Source: Magnaporthiopsis rhizophila
Taxonomy: Eukaryota; Ascomycota; Sordariomycetes; Magnaporthales; Magnaporthaceae
Reading direction: 5' to 3'
NCBI GenBank assembly: GCA_003049465.1
Contig: PYSS01000008.1
Coordinates: 492,654 to 556,653, forward strand
DNA: 64,000 nucleotides
The notes beneath the pieces were generated by a model. It searched no databases. It saw only the letters and a program-made list of their open reading frames with translations, and was not told the origin of the DNA. This document shows positions 24,294 to 34,397 of this stretch, in pieces; position 1 is the stretch's first letter; every line of letters begins with the position of its first letter. The translations under genes and the position numbers were made by a program.

Positions 24294-27200
24294 TTACACA
24301 GGGCTAGGCAGGCCGCTCTCACACTTGAGCGTGTCGGTATAGCACGCCGTAAAGAGCCTATCGCTCGAGTCGCCGATCCACAGCCTGTACCGGCCGTCGA
24401 ACCTGGGCACGACCCAGTTCTGCGCCACGACGTCCCAGACGCTGACGTCGCGGCGGGTAACTTTCAGAGTGAGCGTCTGGCTCTCCCCAGGCGCGATCTC
24501 ACGTGCCGTCTTCTCAAAGTCGCGCAGCTGCACGACGGGCGTGTCGTAGTCGATGCCGTCGGGGAACTGCACGTACAGCTGCGCAACGGCCTTGGCGGCG
24601 CGGGCACCGGCGCTGTTGGTAACTTTGACCGACACCTCAAAGGCCGTCTCCCACAGCGCCGGGTTGCCGCCCTCGCCGCCGCCCGACGCGGGGCCGGCGC
24701 CCTGCTGGGTGCTGTAGCCGGCCGGGTAGGCGCTGTAGCGGGCCTTGGTGCTCTGCTCGCGCGCCTTGTCGGCGTCGCCGTTGCTGAGGAAGGGGTATAT
24801 GTACCGCCAGATGGAGGAGAAGTTGGCGGGCCAGTAGGCCTCTTTGGACGGCGGGATTTCCGTCGAGTACTGCGGCGTGGCGAGCTTGGCTGGCCGGGTG
24901 GCGGGGAGGGGGCTGAGCTGGGTCACGCGCTTGATGGTGGCGTCGGAGAAGGAGAAATTTGCGTAGCTAAGGCCGTGACCGAAGGCGAAGCGTGCCTTGA
25001 TGCCCTTCTTGTTGAGGTGGCGGTAGTCAATGTAGCTGCGCGATGGGTGTCGGAAGTTTGTTAGTGAGTGAAGAGAGGGAGCCATATTCGTGTATGGGCA
25101 CGACAAAGGCGGGCTGTTACTACTTACAGGCCCTCCGAAAAAGTGTCCTGGGATTGGCCGATCGCAAAGCCGGTGAGCTTCGTAATGCTAGACGGGTAAT
25201 CGTCCTCCTTGACCGGAATCGAGTAGGGAAGGTGGCCGCTGGGCGAGACGGCGCCGAACAGGATGTTGGTGAGAGACTCGCCGGCCTCCTGGCCCGGCAG
25301 ATGGGCAAACAGAACCGATTTGACCGAGGGCAGGTTGATCCAGTCCTCCATAGTGACAGGACCGACGGTGTGAACCACAACAATAACATTGCTATATTTC
25401 TCAGCTGCCTTCTTGATAAGCTCATCACCGCCGTACCAGAGCCTCAGACCAGAATTATCTATAGGGCCGGGGACACCCTAGGTCAGTGTTTGTTCGCGTT
25501 GTATGACGGTGGAAAAGTAGTGAGTGCCAAAGATTGGTACTTACCGCGATCGCCGTGGTTCCCCATAACAGTGTAAGTGTTCTCGCCAGAGTCTGAGCTG
25601 ACAAAGACTATGGCAACGTCAGACGGCGTCGGGTCCGGAACGCGCGGGAAATTATCCGTCTGGTAATAGGTGACGATCTTTGCGTTGCGCTTCAGGGCGT
25701 CCATAGGCGAGTCGAAGCTTGAGTAAGTGCCGGCGCCGGAGCCCCAGCCGAAGCCCAGGGTGCCCTTGTTGCAATTGCCATTTTCGCACGCGTTCATACC
25801 GTCAGGGTTAACCTCGGCGCCCGTGCCGAAGACGGAGAGAGGACGGTCCTTAGAAAGGGGCAGCAGGCCACCGTCATTCTTGAGCAGGGTGATGCCGTCC
25901 TGGGCAACTTGGCGGGCCACCTCGGCATTATTGCCCCGGACGTCGACAAACTTATTAACAACGCCCTTTGGCGAGAAGAGTGCGCCCGGGTATAGGAGGC
26001 CGACTTCATCCTTGGTGTTGACCGAGAAGTTGGGCAGCTCGAAGCCTTGGTCCTGGCCCATCTTATACCACGAGGCGACGACCCTGGTGGCCATGTCGTT
26101 AAGCCTGTCCACGGGGACGGATCCATTAAGCACGGCCCGGCTCATCTCGTACTGCCAGAAGCTGGCGCCGAAGAGGACAGGCACGGTGTTAATATCGCCC
26201 GGCATATTCATATCCAGGCCGGCCAGTGCGGCGGGGACGCCGCTGATCTGACCGAACCAGTCAGACATAACGAAGCCCTGGAATCCAAGCTCGTCCTTGA
26301 GGAGGCCGTTGATCAGATAGGCGTTTTGTGCGCATTGCGAGCCATTGACCTGGTCGTAGGTAGGTGTTAGTGGAGGCTTGTCCCTCCGAGACCAGCTCAT
26401 ATCTGAAGCAAGGGGAATTTTCGGAAGATGTGGCTTACGGCATTGTACGCCGTCATAGCGGCCCCGACTCCGGCATGGACGCCATCAGCAAATGGCCATA
26501 GGTACAGCTCGTGTATCGTCCGATCATCTAGCAAAAGTAACATATAACTGGTCAGCGGAAGTAATCGTCGACGAGAAAAAAAAACCAGTATCAGATAGCA
26601 GGCGTCAATATGGACAACATCCGCGCATCAAAGGGCTGCCTACCAATATTAGCGCTGTACCCCTCCTGGAATACGTGGTACATGCGGTACATCTCCTGCT
26701 CGTTTCCGAGCAGGTGCTTGATGGTGGCGATGACGCCCTGCGACTGGACCCCCTCGATGGTCTTGGCGCCGAGCTTGCCCTGCAGCACCGGGTCGGTGCC
26801 GAAGCCCTCCCAGTTGCGGCCTCCGCGGGGTTTCCTCCCGAGCGCGCCGACCGAGGGGCCGAGGTAGATGTTGGCGCCCTTGCCGCGGAACTCCTTGCCG
26901 ATGGCGACGCCGCGGGCCCTGATGAGCTCCTTGTCCCACGTGGCGCCGGCGGTGATACCGGCGGGGAATACGGTAACGTGGTCCGTTGTCCGGACGCCAA
27001 GCGGTCCATCCTGGAGGCAGAGGTTTGGGAAGCCGAGCCTGGGGATGCTGCCGGTGTTTCCTACGCAGGGACTGAGGATCAGAGCGATATATTAGCTGGG
27101 CCGTTCGTTGGTCCGTAGGCATCTAAAGATGGCACTCACCCTATATGAGGCAGTACAGTCAGTTTACGATTATCATTCTTCAAAATCACATATAGCTTAT

Positions 27201-27482
27201 ATCGCCGCATCGAGAGATGCGGTGGTACTCACCCATAAACATTCCCGTTCCACCGGTGATGTTGACCTTCTCGGCGAGGGTCATCTGCTCGACGAGCAGC
27301 TTCGCCTTGGCGTAGCTCTCAGTCCAGCCCGCCGCCCATCCTCCGTGTGGTGCAGGATAGTAGGGCGGTGCGTAGTAGCCGTCTGGGACCCTGTCCCTGC
27401 GGTGAATGCTTGCAGCGTCGGCTACCGAGGCCAGCCGGGCAAAGGCCAGCAGGGCCAGGTGGAGCGCGCCGCCCGACACCAT
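24294..27482 (-). CDS. Secreted glycoside hydrolase family 3 beta-glucosidase
   Basis: Hydrolyses terminal beta-D-glucosyl residues, probably cellobiose and oligosaccharides from plant walls. Minus-strand exons: 27482-27233, 27140 (one base), 27071-26644, 26527-26439, 26349-25545, 25458-25128 and 25035-24294. The total is 2646 nt, 881 aa, and every junction keeps phase. A signal peptide (MVSGGALHLALLAFARLASV) precedes a likely Kex2 site (RRDR). The GH3 N-terminal barrel has CVGNTGSIPRLGF, LQDGPLGVR and KHLLGNEQE; the nucleophile is Asp286 in GFVMSDW. The C-terminal domain (GDRDNSGLRLWYGGDELI, LPGQEAGESLTNILFG) and the FN3-like end (FGHGLSYANFSFSD) are complete. An upstream in-frame Met at 27620 would bury the signal peptide and is not preferred. 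The length is typical of fungal GH3. Confidence 0.92.
27140..27140 (-). other. Single-nucleotide exon or stwintron junction in the beta-glucosidase gene
   Basis: Between exon 1 (ends ATGG at 27233) and the exon beginning TCCCTGCGTAGG at 27071 lie two back-to-back introns. One is 27232-27141 (GTGAGT...CTGAC...ATATAG) and the other 27139-27072 (GTGAGT...GCTAAT...CTCAG). One G is left between them. Joining ATGG+G+TCCC gives Met-Gly-Pro-Cys-Val-Gly, the conserved GH3 segment. Omitting the G gives GTC CCT GCG TAG, a stop. The overall model is divisible by three only with it. Confidence 0.75.
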
Positions 27483-30400
27483 GGTGTATTCACTGCTTTG
27501 CGCGGGTCTTCCTGTTGTGTCTCCCTCCGAGCCGAGCCGCTGCAAACCGAATTGTAGCCGGCAAAGTGTAGGCGGAAAGGAGAAGAACGTGGGGGAAAAG
27601 AACGGCCTACAGGCGAGCAAGGATCGGGGTTTCCGCCTCGAAGGGATTTAAAGATCAATGCCGCAGCGCCCTTGTCGAAGCAAGGGGAGAGGAACCGGGG
27701 GGAGAAGCGGCATGTCGCGACACGGCATCAATTTATAAAACGGTCACCCCGCAACCCATCGCGTCGGCTGTGGTGAGGGCCATGAAGAGCCCCAAGCCCC
27801 CATGCTCGCGTTTACCCACGCACACCCCATGCCGCGATGTGAATAGTATTGCTGGGTCCCTTAACATAGAGACATATGTATTCCGACCTCCCTGTTCAGG
27901 CAAGGGGGTGGTGTGGAGATGCAGATCTAAAGGCCCGGCACACCCTCAGTGGCAAATTGAGGGACGGGCAACGGCGAGCCGAAATGGCAGAGAAACTAGA
28001 GAGAAGGAACCCGAGCGGGGGCTGTGTGAGTGCCGCCGAGCACAATGGCCGTCACGAGGGCGGCATGCCAAGTGCTGCTAGCCGGCCATGTTGCAGTCGC
28101 GGTGGGCAACATGCCCGCCAACCTAGCCGCGATGGCTTCAAAGCCGAGGGCTCGCCGTTTCTGGGCGAATTTGCGGGGGCAGGCCTCGCGTCCAGTGTGA
28201 TGGAGACGGATACGTGCATACGTTACGCCGCGTGGCTGATTCATGGCTGTCTGCTCGCGGGCCCGAAATGTAGGACCAGGGGCAGGGGCAACGTAAAGAG
28301 ATGACCGGCTTTGTCGTATTACGGCTCTATTCGGCCGGCAATAGTCTCCTCGGGTTTCTGGAAGGCTAATACGAGTCGCGGTAAGTGCGGCTCGAGCTTG
28401 GACCTGAGCGCCTACTAGGCGGTACATAAAGTATCTAACAAGCCTCCGTCTTACCGCTAATCACTAACCTAGCAGTAAAGGCGCCTTAGCAAGCACCTAT
28501 ATAAGGCCGGTCGGATAGGTGTGCTAGCTAGAGCACAGCAGCAGCTATAGCACGGCACGGATCGTATGGCGTATGCGTATCATCTGCGGGACTTGTCCAT
28601 ACGGAAAGCGAGTGCCCGGTCCGGCGGCTCGATATTATTGGAATGTCTGCACGCCCGGGCAGCTGCAGCGGGAGGGCTAGACTAGCGGCACTCGTTGTGG
28701 GTGTGATATGATAAATTACCATTGGTACTTGGCTGGCTCGGTGTGGTGGTGTGGGTGCTGGTGGCCATTGTTGTCGTTGCTTTGGCAGCCTGGCACTGCG
28801 TCGGCAGCTCCCAGCTAGCTCCGCGCAGATGGAGATTGGGCGCAGGGATCCCCGCGTCTTTGCCATCCTCAATGGGCCCGAATTTCACCGATTCGAAGTC
28901 GCGACAGCGGCAAGTCTGGCCGAAAGAGGAAGCCCCGCCGGGCTGTTGGGCGCAAAGAGGTCCGTGTTCCGTCTAGGCACGTGGGCCAGGCCCCCAGTCC
29001 CTCAATTGACCCCCTGCCTAAGGCGTTTGATGTCATGGCGAAGCTGGGGAAGAAGAAGCACTATAACCGTGGGTGGGATTTGTTGGGCGCAGTTCCACCT
29101 TCCCACCGACAATGCATCCCTCATTTGAGCGCGAGATCGTTTCGGTTCTCCACCGACCGGTCTTCCGGAAGGGCCGCGTGTACCATTTGGCCCATTGGGG
29201 ACCTTGTGAAGGCTGGGCGTGATTATCGAAGGACGAGGCAAGATTTCGTTTTTTTTTTTTGTTTTTTTTTTCCCGATGCTTTTGAATCGCCTCCCTGTGG
29301 CTGGTGGAAAAGTGCAAGCCCTCCGGCCATCGGATCCCGTCAGCGATCGGCGCGACAGGCCTATCTGCACGCTGGCCTTGTTTCTTGGTTCTGTTGTCCT
29401 TTGTTGTTTCCTTTTCACCGTCTTGGCGAGACCCGCTTTGAGGCCAATCTCCTCGCATTCACGACGCAGCGGACGAGAGCTGATGGTCACACAGCTAATG
29501 GGCGATTGGAGACTTCCCCAACGAGACGGTCACCAGACCAGACGGAACGGTCAGAAAGACCCATCGCATGTGCCCCCGCACGCTATACGCGACCACAGCG
29601 GAGCTTGGCTTGGGGACTGGTAGCTCGGGCGAAGTGTGCGATTGCCAATATCCGAGAGCTTGGGGTTTGCCTTACGGACATCGGAAATATTGGCTTGGCC
29701 ATAAGGCGGTGGGAGGGGGAGGAGGCTCGTGTTGCGCATATCCCGCTCAAAATGTGACCAGCGGGATATTTGTTCCAGTGCCAATATACTGATGAGGGAT
29801 GCCTGCCGGAGAACATATCCCAGGCCAACTGGAGGGTCGGGTCGGGGCAGCTGATGGCAGAATGCGACTGGTCATAGAGGATCGAGTAACTTGATCGAAC
29901 GTTGGCATCGGCATTCCAAGTTAGCGAGGATGCTCTCCGCTCACAGGCGAATCGGAGGCAAATCGGGGGATCGAGGCCACCAACAACCCACTTATAGGGC
30001 GCAGCTGCACGTTGCCGTCCACTTTCACTCATTGCCAACGTTAGCCGGAGGAATAAAAACGCAAGCACTGGTGTATACAGCAGCCGCTGCCGGATGGCCA
30101 GGTTGTGATCTTTCACACCCAACACCCACCACGATGATCTTTCCCATCTACCGTAGCCGCGATGTTTGGATAAGTGGAAACCATCCGAAAGTATGCAACC
30201 CTATGATAGCCGACGCCTGTGACTTTGTCTTGTAGGGTTACTTCGGCAGGGTGGATGGCATTTCATCATTTCATCCCTGAATTTCCCTTGATGGAGAAGA
30301 AGGGGTAGGGGTCTGTCTACGTAGGTAGGGGTGTGGGGTTTGTCCTTCGCTGAGATACGACGATTAAAATCCATTATATGGAGTGGATGACTTCGGGTTC

Positions 30401-31357
30401 GCTCTCACCTTCACCGCAAGAGCGGTATGCCTGGTGCTTTGGAGATTTCTCGTAACGGGAATGGATATATGATTTTGCAGACATAGGTTGCGGGTGTGCT
30501 CGGGAGGAAAGGCCCGAAACCCAATTCGACATTGACTTTTTGTTAAATTAGCCAAGGCCCCGATGCTACTATCCATGTATCTGGCTATTTAGGTTGGAAA
30601 AGGACGAGTTACGTGCGCTCTTGATAGGTATATTGGCTGTAGCATGTCTGTTTTGACAGCTGCATGATCGCGATTAGGTATGCCAGGACTGGAGCCGTAA
30701 GGCGGATCAGCAGAAGAGAAAAGTGAAAGTAAATAGTACGGAGGCTGGATGGAGCAGGTCAAGGGATGAGTGGTAGCGCCAAATACGCTTCGACGCGCTG
30801 TGACGGAGTCGATGCAGCTTGGAGAACCGCCCACCAGTGGCGGGCGAATGAATCTTGACATGACATCGAGGCACTCGCTCTGCGTGCATCAGCTAGTTCG
30901 AGGGTGCGGGAGGAGTGACGTGACCGCTGGAGCCTCATCAACGGCTGGTCTCGGGACGCGCCGGCGTAGAGACTACTGCATGTGTATTTCTGTCGCGGCC
31001 CGAGACCACCACTCTGCAGGAGCGTTTGGCCACACACCTGGCCCACCCAACTGATGCGATCCGAGCCCACTTGTACCCATCCCGGCGTGAAAATGGCCGG
31101 CCGGGAGAGGGGACGGGGGTATGGTGACTGACTTGGGTTAGGCCTGCAAGCGAGCGGAATTGGAACGCCGCAATTACTGCCAGTCGGCATTGTTACCGAC
31201 ACGCGACGAGATGTGCCGGCCGAAGACCGGAACAGGGCTCCCATCCGGCTAGTTTAAAGGCCAATCGGCTGCTCCCGGGGGTGGCAGGCTGTCTTGTGCC
31301 ATATGCCCAGCACCCATTTCACCCCAGCCGATCCGCCTTTGCTTACTTCAGTCAGCC
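27483..31357. other. Gene-poor 3.9-kb stretch
   Basis: Divergent spacer between the beta-glucosidase and the dehydratase-like gene. No supported gene. A TA-rich patch at 28310-28520 contains an imperfect inverted repeat around CACCTATATAAGGCC (28480-28535). Another imperfect inverted repeat (CCAATATCCGA and TCGGAAATATTGG) sits near 29645-29695. T runs occur at 29248-29270. The open frames of 100-260 codons here have no recognisable domain. Confidence 0.55.
27695..27752 (-). promoter_or_regulatory. Candidate carbon-catabolite and TATA elements upstream of the beta-glucosidase
   Basis: Two matches to the CreA/Cre1 consensus SYGGRG lie 215-270 bp before the start codon: CCGGGG at 27695-27700 and GCGGGG on the minus strand at 27752-27747. 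A TATAAAT sequence on the minus strand is at about 27739-27733. Glucose repression would be expected for such an enzyme; this is inference from short motifs. Confidence 0.3.
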
Positions 31358-32194
31358 ATGAAACCCTCAACAACGGCCTTGCCGGCCGTCTTTCTGACGT
31401 GGTGGGCTGGAGCGCATGCGGACTGCTCCCAAACGGGGTCGGTACTGGACGCCATTCTCGCCCGTGATCGCCTCCGCGTCGGTACAACGGGCAGCTACAA
31501 GCCCTTTTCGTACAAGGTCGCGACCGGCAGCAGTAGTAGCAGCTCGTCGGTGAGGTACATTGGCGCGGATATCGACATGGCGCGCGCGCTCTCCTCGACA
31601 ATGGGCCTGGCCGCCGAGCCCGAATTCGTGGCGGCCTCATTCGCGAACCTGACGGCCGACGTGCGCGCAGGGCTGTACGACATCGGCATGACGGGCGTGT
31701 CCATTACGACGGGTCGCCTGCTGTCGGCCTTCTTCACGCAGCCTGTGCTCCGCGTCGGCAAGGCGGCGACGGTGCGGTGCGGCGAGGCGGGCAAGTATCA
31801 GACGCTGGCGGACATCGACCGGGTGGGCGTGCGGGTGGCGACGCCCTCCGGAGGCAGCAACGAGGCCTTCGACCGGGCAAACCTGCGGGCGGCAACCATT
31901 GTGGTGTACAGCGAGGCGGACAACAACATCATCTTCCAGGCGGTGGCAGACGGCAAGGCCGACGTCATGATCACGGACGTGGTGGAGGCACAACTGCAGG
32001 CGCGGCTGCACCCAGGCGTCCTCTGCGCCGTCAACCCGGACCGCCCCTTCAGCTTCGAGGAGCTGGGCTACATCCTGCCGAGGGACGTGGTCTGGTTGCA
32101 GTTTGTGAACCAGTGGCTGCACATCCAGCAGGGGAGCGGGGCTTGGAACAAGACGCTGGAGGGCTGGATGAGCTATCCCTGGCCGACCACATAG
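31358..32194 (+). CDS. Secreted cyclohexadienyl dehydratase-like / periplasmic-binding-protein-fold protein (bacterial PheC type)
   Basis: Intronless, 278 aa. Residues 1-21 are a signal peptide (PAVFLTWWAGAHA), so the product is probably secreted. The rest is a type II solute-binding-protein fold closely matching bacterial cyclohexadienyl dehydratase (PheC), which converts prephenate to phenylpyruvate and arogenate to phenylalanine. Matching features are LRVGTTGSYKPFSY, DIDMARAL, YDIGMTGVSI, GGSNEAFDRANL, DGKADVMITDVVEAQLQ, ARLHPGVLCAV and QWLHI. The catalytic Glu of PheC lies in the TD-x-x-E motif, kept here as Glu210. A Ser run (58-64) replaces a loop. Unlike most genes in the window it has no intron, and it is very GC-rich. 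It sits between two gene-poor stretches, 258 bp upstream of a TIR element. Bacterial origin by transfer is inferred. It could instead be a plain binding protein, but the conserved Glu favours an enzyme. Confidence 0.75.
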   Translation: MKPSTTALPAVFLTWWAGAHADCSQTGSVLDAILARDRLRVGTTGSYKPFSYKVATGSSSSSSSVRYIGADIDMARALSSTMGLAAEPEFVAASFANLTADVRAGLYDIGMTGVSITTGRLLSAFFTQPVLRVGKAATVRCGEAGKYQTLADIDRVGVRVATPSGGSNEAFDRANLRAATIVVYSEADNNIIFQAVADGKADVMITDVVEAQLQARLHPGVLCAVNPDRPFSFEELGYILPRDVVWLQFVNQWLHIQQGSGAWNKTLEGWMSYPWPTT

Positions 32195-34397
32195 TCAGTC
32201 TGACATGTGTGCATAGGTGAGGCTGGTGTAGGGGCTGGGAGCTGAGGCTGAAAAGCAGGAATCGGGGTTGTTCTCAGTCTTTACGACGAACACCGAGAAT
32301 GTTCCTTGGCATTTTGGTTGCGCGAATTTGCGATTTGCCACAGCAAGACATGGTTGACTGCGTCGGCCGTTGATCCTACAATCGAGGCTGCCACCTGCCT
32401 GTAGTGGCTGCCAAGGCGAAGGGACATTAGGTAATCCAGCAGATAAAGGAAGCACCAACCAGTAAAAAAAACCCGCACTCACAACAAAAGGGGCCACACT
32501 TTAAAAGCAATCAAAACACCACAAAAATAGCCTACACCTGTTTTTTATATGCAATTTAATGGGCAGTCATTTTCCCTTCGCCTTCTATTATTTTTGAAAG
32601 GATCCAGGGGATCTCGTCAACATATCCTTTAGGCGTGTTGTGGTGCCGAGGCATTGTGCAAATTGATTGAATTGACTTTGTTTTGATGTTTTTTGCTATA
32701 GAGTTTGTAGGGGAAAAAACATTACGAGTGCGGGTTTTTTTTTACTGGTTGGTGGGAAGGAACAATCAAGACCAAAAAAAAAAAAAAAAAAAAAAAAAAC
32801 GCCACCATTCTCGTCACCCACCTGCTCCGCAGAAACGAAGAACGAATGGGAGACGTCAAATTGATAAAGAGCTCTAGTCTCACATCACGTGTGCCGAGCA
32901 AGAATCAAGCTTTGGGGCCCCATTGCAATGGCAATCCTCGGCTCCATGTTCGTCTGGGGATGCTCCACTGACCTTGCCATCTCGGTGGTGTCATCTTATT
33001 GTTGCGCTTCGCCTTTCCCACGCTCTTTGTTTCTTCTGCCAGCCGTGCCGCCTTCGGAGATGGAGAGCACATGTGCCAAGCAGGAGACGCAGTTGGTTGG
33101 CCATAACAATCCGAAACCTTTTCCTCGCCCTAGGGCACGACAACCTTCTCCAAAGCGTCACCGAGGCCTGGCCAGGGGCACTCTCCGGTGTCGTGATGTT
33201 TGCGGCGATGCATTGATTAATTCGAGCCCTAAAGTCAGCATTTCGCCCTCAACCCCTGGAGAGAAAAGAAAAGAATCCCAGGGTCGTTCGGTTGGGGTGC
33301 TGGGATACGCCAAAGGCTCTTGGCCTCTGGATGCAGCACATGGCCGGATACTGGCCCTCTATTGGCTCCCAGAAGAGCGCGTTTTATCCTCCCGCTAACT
33401 TCTCTGACTGGATGGCGAGCGAAACGGGGGTGATGAACAAACCACACAGCCCGGCACGTTCACAGCATCAAACCCCCAAATTCTTGTTTTATCGCGGCGC
33501 TCTCATCAGCCGTTTCTTCAGCCCCAGGTGGGCCAGGATCGCCATCTATTGATGATCAATTCCTCGGCCCTTGTAGAATGGTAGAGGAGGACCAACAAGA
33601 TCATGGATGGTGCTAAGCAGCCCCGGCCACCGCCTCAGCTACAACATGATCCCCCACGGCCGCGTGCGGCTCAGCAGCCTGTCCTCGTGTTGCGCTACAC
33701 TCGTCTTTGTCCTTTGGGCCATTGTTATAACTTAGTCCTCGGCTCTCTGCTCCTCCACCCTTTCGAAGCATATTTTCCTGCATGCTTCATCCTTATTCGA
33801 CGACGATTTTTCGCCCGATTCGACTGTGATAGGCTGGAGCGGGCGCGAGTGTGCCTTCTAAAATGCCCGGCCACTTCTCACGTCAAGTCTCGCGAAGGAA
33901 GGTTCTTCCCTGCCGCATTCCTCCACCCATGCACCGCTGCCTAGGCTGGATAAGCTTGCCGCCATTGTCACCCGGCCTTGCGTCCCTGGTCTAGCCGTTG
34001 GGATTGGTGTCAAGACCGTCCGCCGGGTTTGCATGCTCCGCAAGGCGTGTTACATGGTTTGCAGCTACGAACCACAAGTCCTTTGCCGGGAGAGCCCTGT
34101 ACCTGTGCGCCGTGACAGCACCTCGAGAGCTCATGGTCGTGTATCTTGGCGCGACAGATGAGACGACGACAGAGCTCTCTCCACGATCTCTCTTGATAAA
34201 CCCCATCCAGCCGTGACGAGTGGACATTGGAGACCCAAGGTACCCCTGTGGCGGCCCTGTACCGGCGAGAATCCCACACCAACGTTCAAGCAACGGAACT
34301 GGGACATCCTTCGACCTGAGACCTTCCGTGGTCCGTGGCGATAGCCGGGCTGTGGAGTGGGCCGATTGCCTGGACATCGACAAGATCTAGGCCGGCC
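32195..34397. other. Gene-free region holding the TIR element and the permease promoter
   Basis: 2.2 kb. Holds the 302-bp TIR element (32453-32754), an A run (32774-32799) and a CACGTG at about 32886. CACGTG is the core bound by PHO4/NUC-1-type factors, but it lies about 1.5 kb before the permease start. A 113-codon open frame at 33603-33944 has no domain support. Confidence 0.5.
32453..32754. mobile_element. Candidate non-autonomous DNA transposon (MITE) with 28-bp TIRs
   Basis: The left terminal inverted repeat is 32453-32480 and the right is 32726-32754. They are perfect complements except for one extra T in the homopolymer (A8 against T9). Termini read CACCAACCAGT inward. The element is flanked directly by the 5-bp repeat GGAAG at 32448-32452 and 32755-32759, as expected for a target-site duplication. 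The 245-bp interior is AT-rich, without an open frame. It is therefore non-autonomous. A 5-bp duplication does not fit Tc1/mariner (TA) or hAT (8 bp). Confidence 0.75.

Noticed and set aside
28981..29757. 258-codon plus-strand open frame in the gene-poor stretch
   Set aside because: Runs through a T homopolymer, has no domain, and competes with equal-length antisense frames.
30759..31244. 161-codon minus-strand open frame upstream of the dehydratase-like gene
   Set aside because: No recognisable domain or splice structure; probably chance.
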